This document shows positions 1 to 6,047 of a stretch of 54,470 nucleotides of DNA, piece by piece. A program made the translations under genes and the position numbers. This stretch comes from an uncultured Eubacteriales bacterium (GTDB taxonomy: Bacteria > Bacillota > Clostridia > Oscillospirales > Acutalibacteraceae): NCBI GenBank assembly GCA_951801675.1, contig CATONX010000014.1, positions 1 to 54,470 on the forward strand, given 5' to 3'. The notes beneath the pieces are model-generated. The model searched no databases and had not been told where the DNA came from. It was given only the letters and a program-made list of their open reading frames with translations. How positions within the stretch are numbered: position 1 is the stretch's first letter; each line of letters starts with the position of its first letter.

Positions 1-99
1 TTCGTCAACGACCCCACACGCGGCTACGGTATTTTTGCAGAGAATATGCTCGATACCGCCAAAACGGTGGATACCAGCGTACTCGACAAGGCGTCGTAA
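1..99 (+). CDS. spoIVB: SpoIVB peptidase, C-terminal end (partial)
   Basis: Only the last 32 codons are in the window, ending at TAA 97-99. The tail reads FVNDPTRGYGIFAENML and ends in KAS, which matches the C-terminus of SpoIVB, the S1-type serine peptidase that signals from the forespore to activate pro-sigma-K processing. Its position directly upstream of spo0A is the classic spoIVB-spo0A order of Bacilli and Clostridia. The catalytic and PDZ parts lie outside the window. Confidence 0.85.
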   Translation, partial: FVNDPTRGYGIFAENMLDTAKTVDTSVLDKAS

Positions 100-100
100 T

Positions 101-125
101 AAAACCGACGGAACTAGGCGGTTTT
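101..125 (+). terminator. Short hairpin between spoIVB and spo0A
   Basis: AAAACCG (101-107) pairs with CGGTTTT (119-125) two bases after the spoIVB stop. The 3' arm ends in a short T run, so it may act as a weak terminator separating spoIVB from spo0A. Confidence 0.5.
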
Positions 126-167
126 GCATTGCTTTCCAAATTTTTCAAAAATATTTTCGGAAATCCC

Positions 168-196
168 TTGCAATTTATGGTATTATATGGTAATCT
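168..196 (+). promoter_or_regulatory. Candidate sigma-A promoter of spo0A
   Basis: TTGCAA (168-173), a 17-base spacer and TAATCT (191-196) lie about 40 bases upstream of the spo0A start. No clear sigma-H element was picked out by eye. Confidence 0.45.
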
Positions 197-234
197 ATTG
201 TCACCGGAAAAAATTGGAATGTGAGGGATTTGAA

Positions 235-1014
235 ATGGAAAAAGGATTAAAACTTCTGTTGGCGGATGATTCTTTGGAATTTGGTAAAGTATGCGCGCAG
301 GCACTGGAGAGCCGCGGAATCGAAATGGTCACCTGCCCAAAGGATGGACGCAAGGTACTCGATTCGATTTCGTCGGTAAACCCCGACGTGGTGCTTTTGG
401 ATGTGTTTATGCCCAACCTGGACGCGCTGGGCGTGATTCGCGAGACGCAGCAGAAAAACCTCGCCAAGACCCCGCAATTCGTTACCATGTCCAGCTTTGA
501 TAACCCGCGGCTGGAAAACGAGCTGATGAGCTCGGGTGCCGCTTATTATTTCCTCAAGCCCTTTGACGCGGATTACATGGCCGACCGGATTTGTTCTCTT
601 TGCAGCGAATCTCCTGCGCCTACCCAGCTTCATGCGGCGAGACCGAAGAGTCCCGCTCAGTCGGATTTGGAGGTGCTGGTGACCGATATCATTCATCAAA
701 TCGGTGTGCCGGCCCACATCAAAGGCTATCATTACCTGCGCGATGCGATCATGCTTTCGGTGGGCAACAGCGAGTATATCAACGCCGTTACAAAGCTTCT
801 TTATCCCACCGTTGCAAAGCGCTACCAGACCACCTCGTCCCGGGTAGAACGGGCCATCCGTCACGCCATTGAAGTGGCCTGGGACCGGGGCGATGTGGAT
901 ATTTTAAACGGCTATTTCGGCTATACCATTCACAACGGCCGCGGCAAGCCTACCAACAGCGAATTTATCGCCATGATCGCCGACAAGCTCCGCCTTCAGC
1001 TGAAGGCCAGCTAA
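235..1014 (+). CDS. spo0A: Spo0A, master regulator of sporulation
   Basis: This is a 259-residue response regulator. The N-terminal receiver domain has the acidic pair D11-D12, the phospho-acceptor D56 (VVLLD56VFMP) and K108 in YYFLKPF. The C-terminal half, from about residue 145, is the Spo0A DNA-binding domain, including the recognition region [19 protein letters not shown]. When phosphorylated it switches genes for sporulation entry on or off through 0A boxes. ATG 235 was chosen because GTGAGGG lies 7 bases upstream and the residue numbering then matches Bacillus Spo0A; the open frame extends back to 124 without support. The presence of spo0A, spoIVB, cwlJ and gerQ shows an endospore-former lineage. 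Confidence 0.97.
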   Translation: MEKGLKLLLADDSLEFGKVCAQALESRGIEMVTCPKDGRKVLDSISSVNPDVVLLDVFMPNLDALGVIRETQQKNLAKTPQFVTMSSFDNPRLENELMSSGAAYYFLKPFDADYMADRICSLCSESPAPTQLHAARPKSPAQSDLEVLVTDIIHQIGVPAHIKGYHYLRDAIMLSVGNSEYINAVTKLLYPTVAKRYQTTSSRVERAIRHAIEVAWDRGDVDILNGYFGYTIHNGRGKPTNSEFIAMIADKLRLQLKAS

Positions 1015-1047
1015 GCATAGGGTTTGTTTTTTCCTTCATTTTATGAC

Positions 1048-1179
1048 AAAAGCGTTCCCGCTCCAAAGGAACGCCTGGAGCATTCCAGGTGTAGGACCAT
1101 GCTCATCTGAAATCCTCGGTGCATGAGGAGGCAGGATGGGGCTGGACAAGTTTCTTTGCGCAGCGGGAACGCTTTTTTT
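1048..1179 (+). ncRNA. Candidate structured RNA closed by a 15-bp stem, terminator-like
   Basis: AAAAGCGTTCCCGCT (1048-1062) pairs perfectly with AGCGGGAACGCTTTT (1162-1176), and the T run continues to 1179. The roughly 100-base interior contains its own helices: CCTGGA/TCCAGG (1074-1089), CATCTG against CAGGATG with one bulged base (1104-1109 and 1132-1138), and TCCTC/GAGGA (1113-1129). It also has several GGA motifs. An ordinary terminator would not have so large and structured a loop. It does not match the 6S, SRP, tmRNA, RNase P or riboswitch consensus sequences I know. It could be a free small RNA or the 3' end of the spo0A transcript. Confidence 0.5.
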
Positions 1180-1191
1180 AATTGAAAGAAT

Positions 1192-1212
1192 ACCACTGGC
1201 TAGGCCAGTGGT
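1192..1212. other. Perfect 9-bp hairpin
   Basis: ACCACTGGC, loop TAG, GCCAGTGGT. There is no U tract on either side, so its role is unknown. It lies in the 1015-1397 gap between spo0A and pcrA. Confidence 0.4.
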
Positions 1213-1300
1213 TCAAAAGAACCTTAGGCAATAAAAAAGGAAAAAATCATCTCCCTTTTATCGTATGAAATCCTTATCCATCTATATGCAGCACATGAGA

Positions 1301-1337
1301 AGCGCCCCGGTTCTCCTTTGGAAGGAACCGGGGCGCT
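1301..1337 (-). terminator. Terminator downstream of pcrA
   Basis: AGCGCCCCGGTTC (1301-1313) pairs with GAACCGGGGCGCT (1325-1337). It lies about 60 bases past the pcrA stop in the space between the convergent spo0A and pcrA transcripts. The stem is strong, but the T runs on both sides are short. Confidence 0.6.
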
Positions 1338-1397
1338 TTATCACCCGCGTATAAAAGGGCTTCTTCTTAACCGGCCGCCCTTTCCTCACACGTCCGG

Positions 1398-3773
1398 TTA
1401 CTGCCGGGTCAACCTTGCAAAATTGGCCATGAGCTTTTTGGTGCCCACTTTATCGAAGGCCACCTCCACTAAGGTATCGTTGCCCACCGGCTTAACCGAG
1501 ATGACCATACCCGGCCCAAAGGCTTTGTGAGAAACCCGGTCGCCCACCGAGAAAAGGGCTTTCTTGGTCATGTGAGCGGAATTGTCCGACCCGGTGCCGA
1601 CCCGCCGCGCGGCATTGGCGGCAATGGCGAAAGCCTGCTTGCGTTCGTCCGGCTGGCGCACCCGTTCTGCAGCCGGGCGGCGCATGGTAACCTTTTCGAT
1701 GCTCTCCACCAGTTCTTCCGGGATTTCCTCGGAAAACCGGGAAACCTTGTTGCGGGCGGTGGAACCGTAAAGCATACGCGAGCAGCAGGAAGAAAGGTAA
1801 AGCTGCTCCTTCGCCCGGGTGATGCCCACATAGGCAAGCCGCCGTTCTTCCTCGATCTGGTCGGGGTTATAGATGGCCTGCATGCCCGGGAAAATGCCTT
1901 CCTCCATGCCGGGAATGAACACCACCGGAAATTCCAGGCCTTTGGCCGCGTGCAGGGTCATCAGGGTCACCGCGTCGGCGCTGGAATCGTAGTTGTCCAC
2001 ATCGGTCATCAGGGAGATTTCCTCCAGGAAACCCGCCAGAGTGGGCTGCTCGTTTTCGTCCTCATAAGTCATGATGGCGGAGGCGAGCTCGTTGATGTTT
2101 TCAATCCGGCCCTGGGCTTCCTCGCCCTGGGCTTCCAGCATGGAAAGGTACCCGGTGCGCTCAAGCATGTGCTTATACACGTCGTGCAGCGGCAGAATTT
2201 CCATCTCTTCTTCAAATTCCCGGATCATCCGTGCGAAAGCGGTAAGCCTGGGGGCGGAACGGGAAAAAGCGGCAAACCGGTCGGCCTGCTCGATGACGTC
2301 GAACAAAGGAATGTTTTCCTGGGCCGCGATTTCCATAGCGGTGGCTACCGTCGCATCCCCGATCTGGCGCTTGGGCTCGTTGATGATGCGGCGCAGTCGC
2401 ACCGTGTCGGCATGGTTGTTGACCACGCTTAAGTATGCCAGCATATCCTTGACTTCCTTATGCTCATAAAAGCGAAGACCGGCCAGAATCCGGTAGGGAA
2501 CCCCTGCCTTTACAAATGCCCGCTCAATGGCGGAAGCCTGGGCGTTGACCCGGTAGAGGACCGCGAACTCGGAAAACTTGCGTCCGGCCGCCGCCGCTTC
2601 CACAATTTTTTCGGTCATAAAAGCGGCTTCCTCCTGTTCGTTGTCGCACAGAAGCTTGACGATCTTGTCGCCGCCCTTTTTGTCGGTCCAGAGGTTTTTG
2701 CCCTTACGCTCCTTGTTGTTTTCGATCACAGCGTTGGCCGCGTCCAGGATGCAGGCGGTGGACCGGTAGTTCTGCTCGAGGCGGATCACCTTCGCGTCCG
2801 GGTATTGCCGCTCGAAGCTTAAAATGTTCTCAATGGTGGCCCCGCGGAACTTATAAATGCTCTGGTCGTCGTCGCCCACCACGCACAGGTTGCGATGGCC
2901 CTCGGAAAGGAGGCTAACCAGCTGATACTGGACCTGGTTGGTATCCTGGTACTCGTCCACCATGATGTAGCGAAACCGGTTCTGGTAATGGGTGCGGATG
3001 TCCTCATTCTCCTTAAGGAGGGTGACCGTCTGCATCAGCAGATCGTCGAAATCCATGGCGTCCGCTTCCTTTAAGCGCCGCTGGTACATCTGATAAATTT
3101 CCCCGATCTTTTTCAGGCGCAAATCGCTCCCCGCCGCTTCCACAAAGCGTTTGGGGTCGATCATGGAGTCCTTTGCGTGGCTGATCTGGTTCATTATGCT
3201 GCGCACCGGCATCACTTTATCGTCCACTCGCAGCGCCTTCATGCATTCCTTGAGCAGGCGCTTCTGGTCGTCGGTGTCGTAAATAGCGAAATTGCTGCTG
3301 TACCCGAGCCGGTCGGCGTCCCGGCGCAAGAACCTGGCGCAGGTGGAATGAAAGGTGGCGGCCCAAACATCGGCGCCCCCGGTGGGGAGCATTTTGTCAA
3401 TCCGGTCCTTGAGCTCACCCGCCGCTTTGTTCGTAAAGGTAATGGCAAGGATCCGCCACGGGCGCACCGGCTCTACCGCCAAAAGGGAGTCGAGCTGCCC
3501 GTCGTCCGGCTCGGTTCCTTCCACGAAAGCGTTGAGCCGGCCCAGCGCCTCGTCGTCGATCTCTTCTGCAACCTGGTCCGAATGATAGGCCTTGCCGAAC
3601 CGGATGAGGTTTGCAATACGGTTGACAAGCACCGTGGTTTTTCCGCTTCCCGCACCCGCCAGAATCAGCAAGGGACCCTCGGTTTGAAAAACGGCTTGTT
3701 TTTGCATGTCGTTCATGCGGCCAAAAATTTTTTCCAGCGCCTTGCGCCGGACTGCGCTATACTCCGAATTCAT
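1398..3773 (-). CDS. pcrA: ATP-dependent DNA helicase PcrA (UvrD/Rep family)
   Basis: This 791-residue SF1A helicase translocates 3' to 5' on DNA in repair and in removing RecA or stalled polymerase. Visible motifs are the Walker A GAGSGKTT (40-47), TFTNKAAGEL (motif Ia), VDEYQDTN (motif II, about 273-279), GDDDQSIYKFRGA (III), YRVNAQ (IV) and ITRAKEQLYL (VI). A C-terminal Tudor-like tail with VSHKAFGPGMV is typical of PcrA, the part that binds RNA polymerase. Between motifs I and Ia sits an acidic insertion of about 40 residues (about 61-105) not usual in PcrA. ATG at 3773 was chosen because TAGGAGC lies just upstream; the open frame continues upstream to 4088 but without a ribosome binding site. 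It is transcribed alone. Confidence 0.95.
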   Translation of the reverse strand: MNSEYSAVRRKALEKIFGRMNDMQKQAVFQTEGPLLILAGAGSGKTTVLVNRIANLIRFGKAYHSDQVAEEIDDEALGRLNAFVEGTEPDDGQLDSLLAVEPVRPWRILAITFTNKAAGELKDRIDKMLPTGGADVWAATFHSTCARFLRRDADRLGYSSNFAIYDTDDQKRLLKECMKALRVDDKVMPVRSIMNQISHAKDSMIDPKRFVEAAGSDLRLKKIGEIYQMYQRRLKEADAMDFDDLLMQTVTLLKENEDIRTHYQNRFRYIMVDEYQDTNQVQYQLVSLLSEGHRNLCVVGDDDQSIYKFRGATIENILSFERQYPDAKVIRLEQNYRSTACILDAANAVIENNKERKGKNLWTDKKGGDKIVKLLCDNEQEEAAFMTEKIVEAAAAGRKFSEFAVLYRVNAQASAIERAFVKAGVPYRILAGLRFYEHKEVKDMLAYLSVVNNHADTVRLRRIINEPKRQIGDATVATAMEIAAQENIPLFDVIEQADRFAAFSRSAPRLTAFARMIREFEEEMEILPLHDVYKHMLERTGYLSMLEAQGEEAQGRIENINELASAIMTYEDENEQPTLAGFLEEISLMTDVDNYDSSADAVTLMTLHAAKGLEFPVVFIPGMEEGIFPGMQAIYNPDQIEEERRLAYVGITRAKEQLYLSSCCSRMLYGSTARNKVSRFSEEIPEELVESIEKVTMRRPAAERVRQPDERKQAFAIAANAARRVGTGSDNSAHMTKKALFSVGDRVSHKAFGPGMVISVKPVGNDTLVEVAFDKVGTKKLMANFARLTRQ

Positions 3774-3819
3774 CTGCTCGCTCCTATTAATCAAATCGGC
3801 TGTCGTTTTCTTTTCTTTC

Positions 3820-3848
3820 ATTTTACCGCAATTTGCCCTCAAAAGCAA
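3820..3848 (-). promoter_or_regulatory. Candidate pcrA promoter
   Basis: On the minus strand TTGCTT (3848-3843), a 17-base spacer and TAAAAT (3825-3820) precede the pcrA start by about 45 bases. Confidence 0.45.
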
Positions 3849-4115
3849 ATGCATTCTTTCCGGCGGCCTGGTACCCAAAGTCAAAAAAAGAAAAAAACAC
3901 AGTTTTTTGAGGCAAATGCCGCACCTTTTTTCCTTTCGGGCATAGCCTGGGTATGGATGGAAAACGGCAAAAAAGCGCGGTTGCCGGAATTCCCCAAAGG
4001 AAAGCTCCCAAGCGGTCACCGGCCTTTGAAAGCGGCAAAGGCGTCGGTTTTCGCCGGGAACTTGTCTTTTCACTCTCAAAACGCGCACATTTTAGTGACG
4101 CGAACCGCGCAGACA
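3849..4115. other. Intergenic, between divergent pcrA and the interrupted gene
   Basis: No gene is supported here. It is rich in short A and T runs (for example near 3885-3910), and the long open frames through it on both strands lack ribosome binding sites and family features. Confidence 0.5.
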
Positions 4116-4147
4116 CATACACTGATATTGAAGTGACAGCTTCAATA
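4116..4147 (+). promoter_or_regulatory. Sporulation-type -10-like element and leader hairpin
   Basis: CATACACT (4116-4123) resembles the -10 of sigma-E/sigma-K promoters (CATA followed by three loose bases and T), but no matching -35 is evident. TATTGAAG (4126-4133) pairs with CTTCAATA (4140-4147) as an 8-bp hairpin just upstream of the ribosome binding site AGGAGG of the next gene. This is a weak clue to mother-cell expression. Confidence 0.25.
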
Positions 4148-4167
4148 CACAAACAGGAGGATTCATT

Positions 4168-4758
4168 ATGGCTGATAACAGGTTTCAGACATGCGATGGC
4201 TTCAACAGCGGAAACTTCAAAGAGGCAGTCTGCATTGATACCAGCAGAATTTACGATTCCTGCTCGGACAAAGACTGCCTGGAAGATCTCCGGGTGTACT
4301 TCACCGAATGCAACCAGCGGATTGTCGACCAGGCCGTGAGCGTGCGCAGCCGCAGAGCCGACGTCATCACCGTGTACATTGACATCGAGCCGGTTCCCTT
4401 CAACAAGGGCTTCTACTCGGTGGATATGACCTTCTTCTTCGATGTGGTGGTCGATGTGTACGCTTCTCCGGCGGCCCATCCCTGCACCATCGACGGCCTT
4501 GCGGTCTTCAACAAGAAGGTCATTCTGTACGGCAGCGAAGGCGCGGTCAAGGTGTTCGCTTCCGACTACCGCTTTGACGACAGCGACGATCAGTACCGGA
4601 TGACCGGCAACCTGCCCAAGGCAGTTTGCCAGGCAGGTGCCCACAAATGGGGAATGGGACGCGCCACTCCGTACCCAGCCCGGAAAAAAGGGCAGAGACC
4701 GTTACGATCCCTGCCCATTTTAAGCGCAGACGCTGCCAATACCGCAGCATCGTTTTGA
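4168..4758 (+). CDS. Conserved clostridial protein, 5' part of a gene interrupted by the serine-recombinase element
   Basis: AGGAGG lies 7 bases before ATG 4168. Residues 1-155 (MADNRFQ to NLPKAVCQ) look like the N-terminal part of a conserved clostridial protein with few Cys and FKEAVCIDTSRIYDSC near the start. From codon 156 (after 4632) the reading changes to a basic, low-complexity tail that ends at 4758; this tail is read from inside the mobile element. The missing C-terminal part of the same family begins at 12316, and joining 4632 to 12319 restores one frame (KAVCQ-VADPIILSA). Function is unknown. The Cys-rich character and restriction to spore formers would suit a spore-coat or morphogenetic role, but that is inference. 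A short fusion protein may be made while the element is in place. Confidence 0.8.
   Translation: MADNRFQTCDGFNSGNFKEAVCIDTSRIYDSCSDKDCLEDLRVYFTECNQRIVDQAVSVRSRRADVITVYIDIEPVPFNKGFYSVDMTFFFDVVVDVYASPAAHPCTIDGLAVFNKKVILYGSEGAVKVFASDYRFDDSDDQYRMTGNLPKAVCQAGAHKWGMGRATPYPARKKGQRPLRSLPILSADAANTAASF
4612..4654. other. attL of the serine-recombinase element
   Basis: The host half is 4612-4629, the proposed crossover CA is 4630-4631 within CAGG, and the element arm TGCCCACAAATGGGGAA is 4638-4654. The arm is the exact inverted copy of the arm at 12293-12309, and each arm lies 6 bases from its CA. A second CAGG at 4634-4637 would be neither symmetrical nor in frame. Confidence 0.75.
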
Positions 4759-4888
4759 TAACAATAGATTCATTTTAACAGTTTGGGGTTCTTTTCTCCA
4801 TCGCTTAGCATTCGCGTGGCACAGCAGCCCGCTTTCTGCCGTAGCGAACCCGGAAAAGGAAAAAACGGTTTGCATGCTTCGCTTGCAT

Positions 4889-5257
4889 TCATTTCTTTCG
4901 CTTTGTATGCTTTTTAATGGCTTCAAAGCTTTCGCTGCTGATGACGTGTTCCATGCGGCAGGCGTCCCGTACCGCCGTATCCGGGTCCACACCCAGGGTA
5001 ATCAGCCAGTCGGACAAAAGGGTGTGGCGCTCGTACATTTTTTCCGCGATCTGCAGCCCCGTGTTAAGCAAAATCAAAAACCCGTCTGGGTCCACGTCGA
5101 TGTATCCATTTTCCCGCAGGTTTTTCATCGCCACGCTGACGCTGGGTTTGGAGTAGCCCAGTTCGTTGGCCACGTCGATGGAGCGCACCGCGCCTTTTCG
5201 CTTTTGCAGCATCAGGATGGTTTCCAGATAGTTCTCCGCCGATTCTTGTATCTTCAT
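4889..5257 (-). CDS. DtxR/MntR-family metal-dependent repressor, iron-type
   Basis: This is a 122-residue regulator with an N-terminal winged helix (about 5-65: SIDVANELGYSKPSVSVAMKNL) followed by the metal-binding dimerisation domain. H78, C100, E103 and H104 (RDAC100RME103H104V) match the DtxR/IdeR ligand set rather than the MntR set, which has Glu where Cys is here, so iron is the more likely co-repressor. It lacks the SH3-like third domain of DtxR, as in MntR-length proteins. It is divergent from feoA-feoA-feoB, and the intervening region holds three copies of a GTTAG(C/T)-N4-(G/A)CTAAC operator, so it very probably controls the Feo genes. The ribosome binding site is weak. Confidence 0.88.
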   Translation of the reverse strand: MKIQESAENYLETILMLQKRKGAVRSIDVANELGYSKPSVSVAMKNLRENGYIDVDPDGFLILLNTGLQIAEKMYERHTLLSDWLITLGVDPDTAVRDACRMEHVISSESFEAIKKHTKRKK

Positions 5258-5306
5258 GTTCCACCACTCTGTTGTATTTCGTGATCATCCACAAATTATG
5301 TCCCTT

Positions 5307-5336
5307 AGTATACCATAATTATGCACAGGAATGCAA
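5307..5336 (-). promoter_or_regulatory. Candidate promoter of the repressor gene
   Basis: On the minus strand TTGCAT (5336-5331), an 18-base spacer and TATACT (5312-5307) lie 50 bases upstream of the repressor start. No full copy of the Feo operator overlaps it. Confidence 0.5.
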
Positions 5337-5394
5337 GCCGGAGTACCCTTGCCCAAAACCGGAAAAAAGAAAGGAGAATTTTTCAAAAATGCTC

Positions 5395-5423
5395 TTGACA
5401 AATTCGTTAGCTTCGGCTAACAT
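5395..5423 (+). promoter_or_regulatory. feo promoter
   Basis: TTGACA (5395-5400), a 17-base spacer and TAACAT (5418-5423). Operator 1 (5406-5421) covers the spacer and the -10, so a bound repressor would block RNA polymerase directly. Confidence 0.75.
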
Positions 5424-5479
5424 AAACGAGGTTAGTGATTGCTAACTTTATTTTTAGACAGCGGTTAGTTGGTGCTTAC
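5406..5479 (+). promoter_or_regulatory. Three tandem DtxR-type operators upstream of feoA
   Basis: Site 1 GTTAGCTTCGGCTAAC (5406-5421) is a perfect inverted repeat. Site 2 GTTAGTGATTGCTAAC (5431-5446) and site 3 GTTAGTTGGTGCTTAC (5464-5479) each differ from perfect symmetry by one or two bases. Two more copies lie at 6007-6022 and 8915-8930. The shared pattern GTTAGY-N4-RCTAAC resembles the core of the DtxR/IdeR box. Confidence 0.8.
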
Positions 5480-5501
5480 TAAAAGGCGGAGGTGAAATAG
5501 G

Positions 5502-5720
5502 ATGCCGTTAACATTTGCAGCCGTCGGGGAAGAGAACCGGATCCAAAGGGTGGGCGGAAGCCCCCAGGTCAAGGCTCATCTGGAAAACTTGGGATTTGTC
5601 ACTGGAGAGAATGTGACGGTGATTTCCACCATTGCGGGGAACCTCATTGTCAATATCAAGGATTCCCGCGTGGCAATCAGCCGCGAAATGGCCAGTAAAA
5701 TCATGGTATCACTCAATTGA
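5502..5720 (+). CDS. feoA: FeoA-family protein (first copy)
   Basis: A 72-residue SH3-like FeoA protein that acts with the FeoB iron(II) transporter at the inner face of the membrane. Its core matches the family: VKAHLENLGFVTGENVTVIS, then NLIVNIKDSRVAISREMA. GGAGGTGAAATAGG precedes ATG 5502. It is the first gene after the three operators and is followed 22 bases later by a second feoA. Tandem feoA genes before feoB are common in Clostridia. Confidence 0.93.
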   Translation: MPLTFAAVGEENRIQRVGGSPQVKAHLENLGFVTGENVTVISTIAGNLIVNIKDSRVAISREMASKIMVSLN

Positions 5721-5742
5721 TGAAAACGAGGAGGAGACAGGC

Positions 5743-5964
5743 ATGAAAACGCTTAGGCAGGCAAAGGTGGGCGACGTGGCGACGGTGGTAAAGCTCCATG
5801 GCGAGGGAGCGGTGAAACGCCGCATTATGGATATGGGGCTGACCAAAGGCACCCGGGTCCAGGTGCGCAAGGTAGCGCCGCTGGGCGACCCGGTGGAGGT
5901 TACCGTGCGGGGCTACGAGCTTTCCATCCGCAAGGCGGACGCCGAGATGATTGAGGTGGAGTAG
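5743..5964 (+). CDS. feoA: FeoA-family protein (second copy)
   Basis: A 73-residue FeoA with the typical pattern GAVKRRIMDMGLTKGTRVQV and DPVEVTVRGYELSIRKADA. ATG 5743 has GAGGAGAC just upstream; the open frame back to 5632 overlaps the first feoA and is not used. The two FeoA copies are diverged in sequence, which suggests different partners or roles on FeoB. Confidence 0.93.
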   Translation: MKTLRQAKVGDVATVVKLHGEGAVKRRIMDMGLTKGTRVQVRKVAPLGDPVEVTVRGYELSIRKADAEMIEVE

Positions 5965-5973
5965 GAGAAAATG

Positions 5974-5996
5974 GGGGCGCGAATGCCCCGTTTTTT
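5974..5996 (+). terminator. Terminator between feoA and feoB
   Basis: GGGGC (5974-5978) and GCCCC (5985-5989) followed by G and six T. With a further operator directly after it, it suggests that feoB can be read as a separate transcript or is attenuated relative to feoA. Confidence 0.6.
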
Positions 5997-6006
5997 CGGC
6001 TAGCAA

Positions 6007-6022
6007 GTTAGTAAAGACTAAT
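6007..6022 (+). promoter_or_regulatory. DtxR-type operator upstream of feoB
   Basis: GTTAGTAAAGACTAAT has a perfect inner repeat TTAGT-AAAG-ACTAA and the same form as the sites at 5406-5479. It lies 25 bases before the feoB start. Confidence 0.75.
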
Positions 6023-6047
6023 TACATAGGGAAAGGAACGACGCGGC

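Noticed and set aside
3177-4136. Plus-strand open frame of 319 codons
   Set aside because: Antisense to pcrA, without start signals or family-like sequence.
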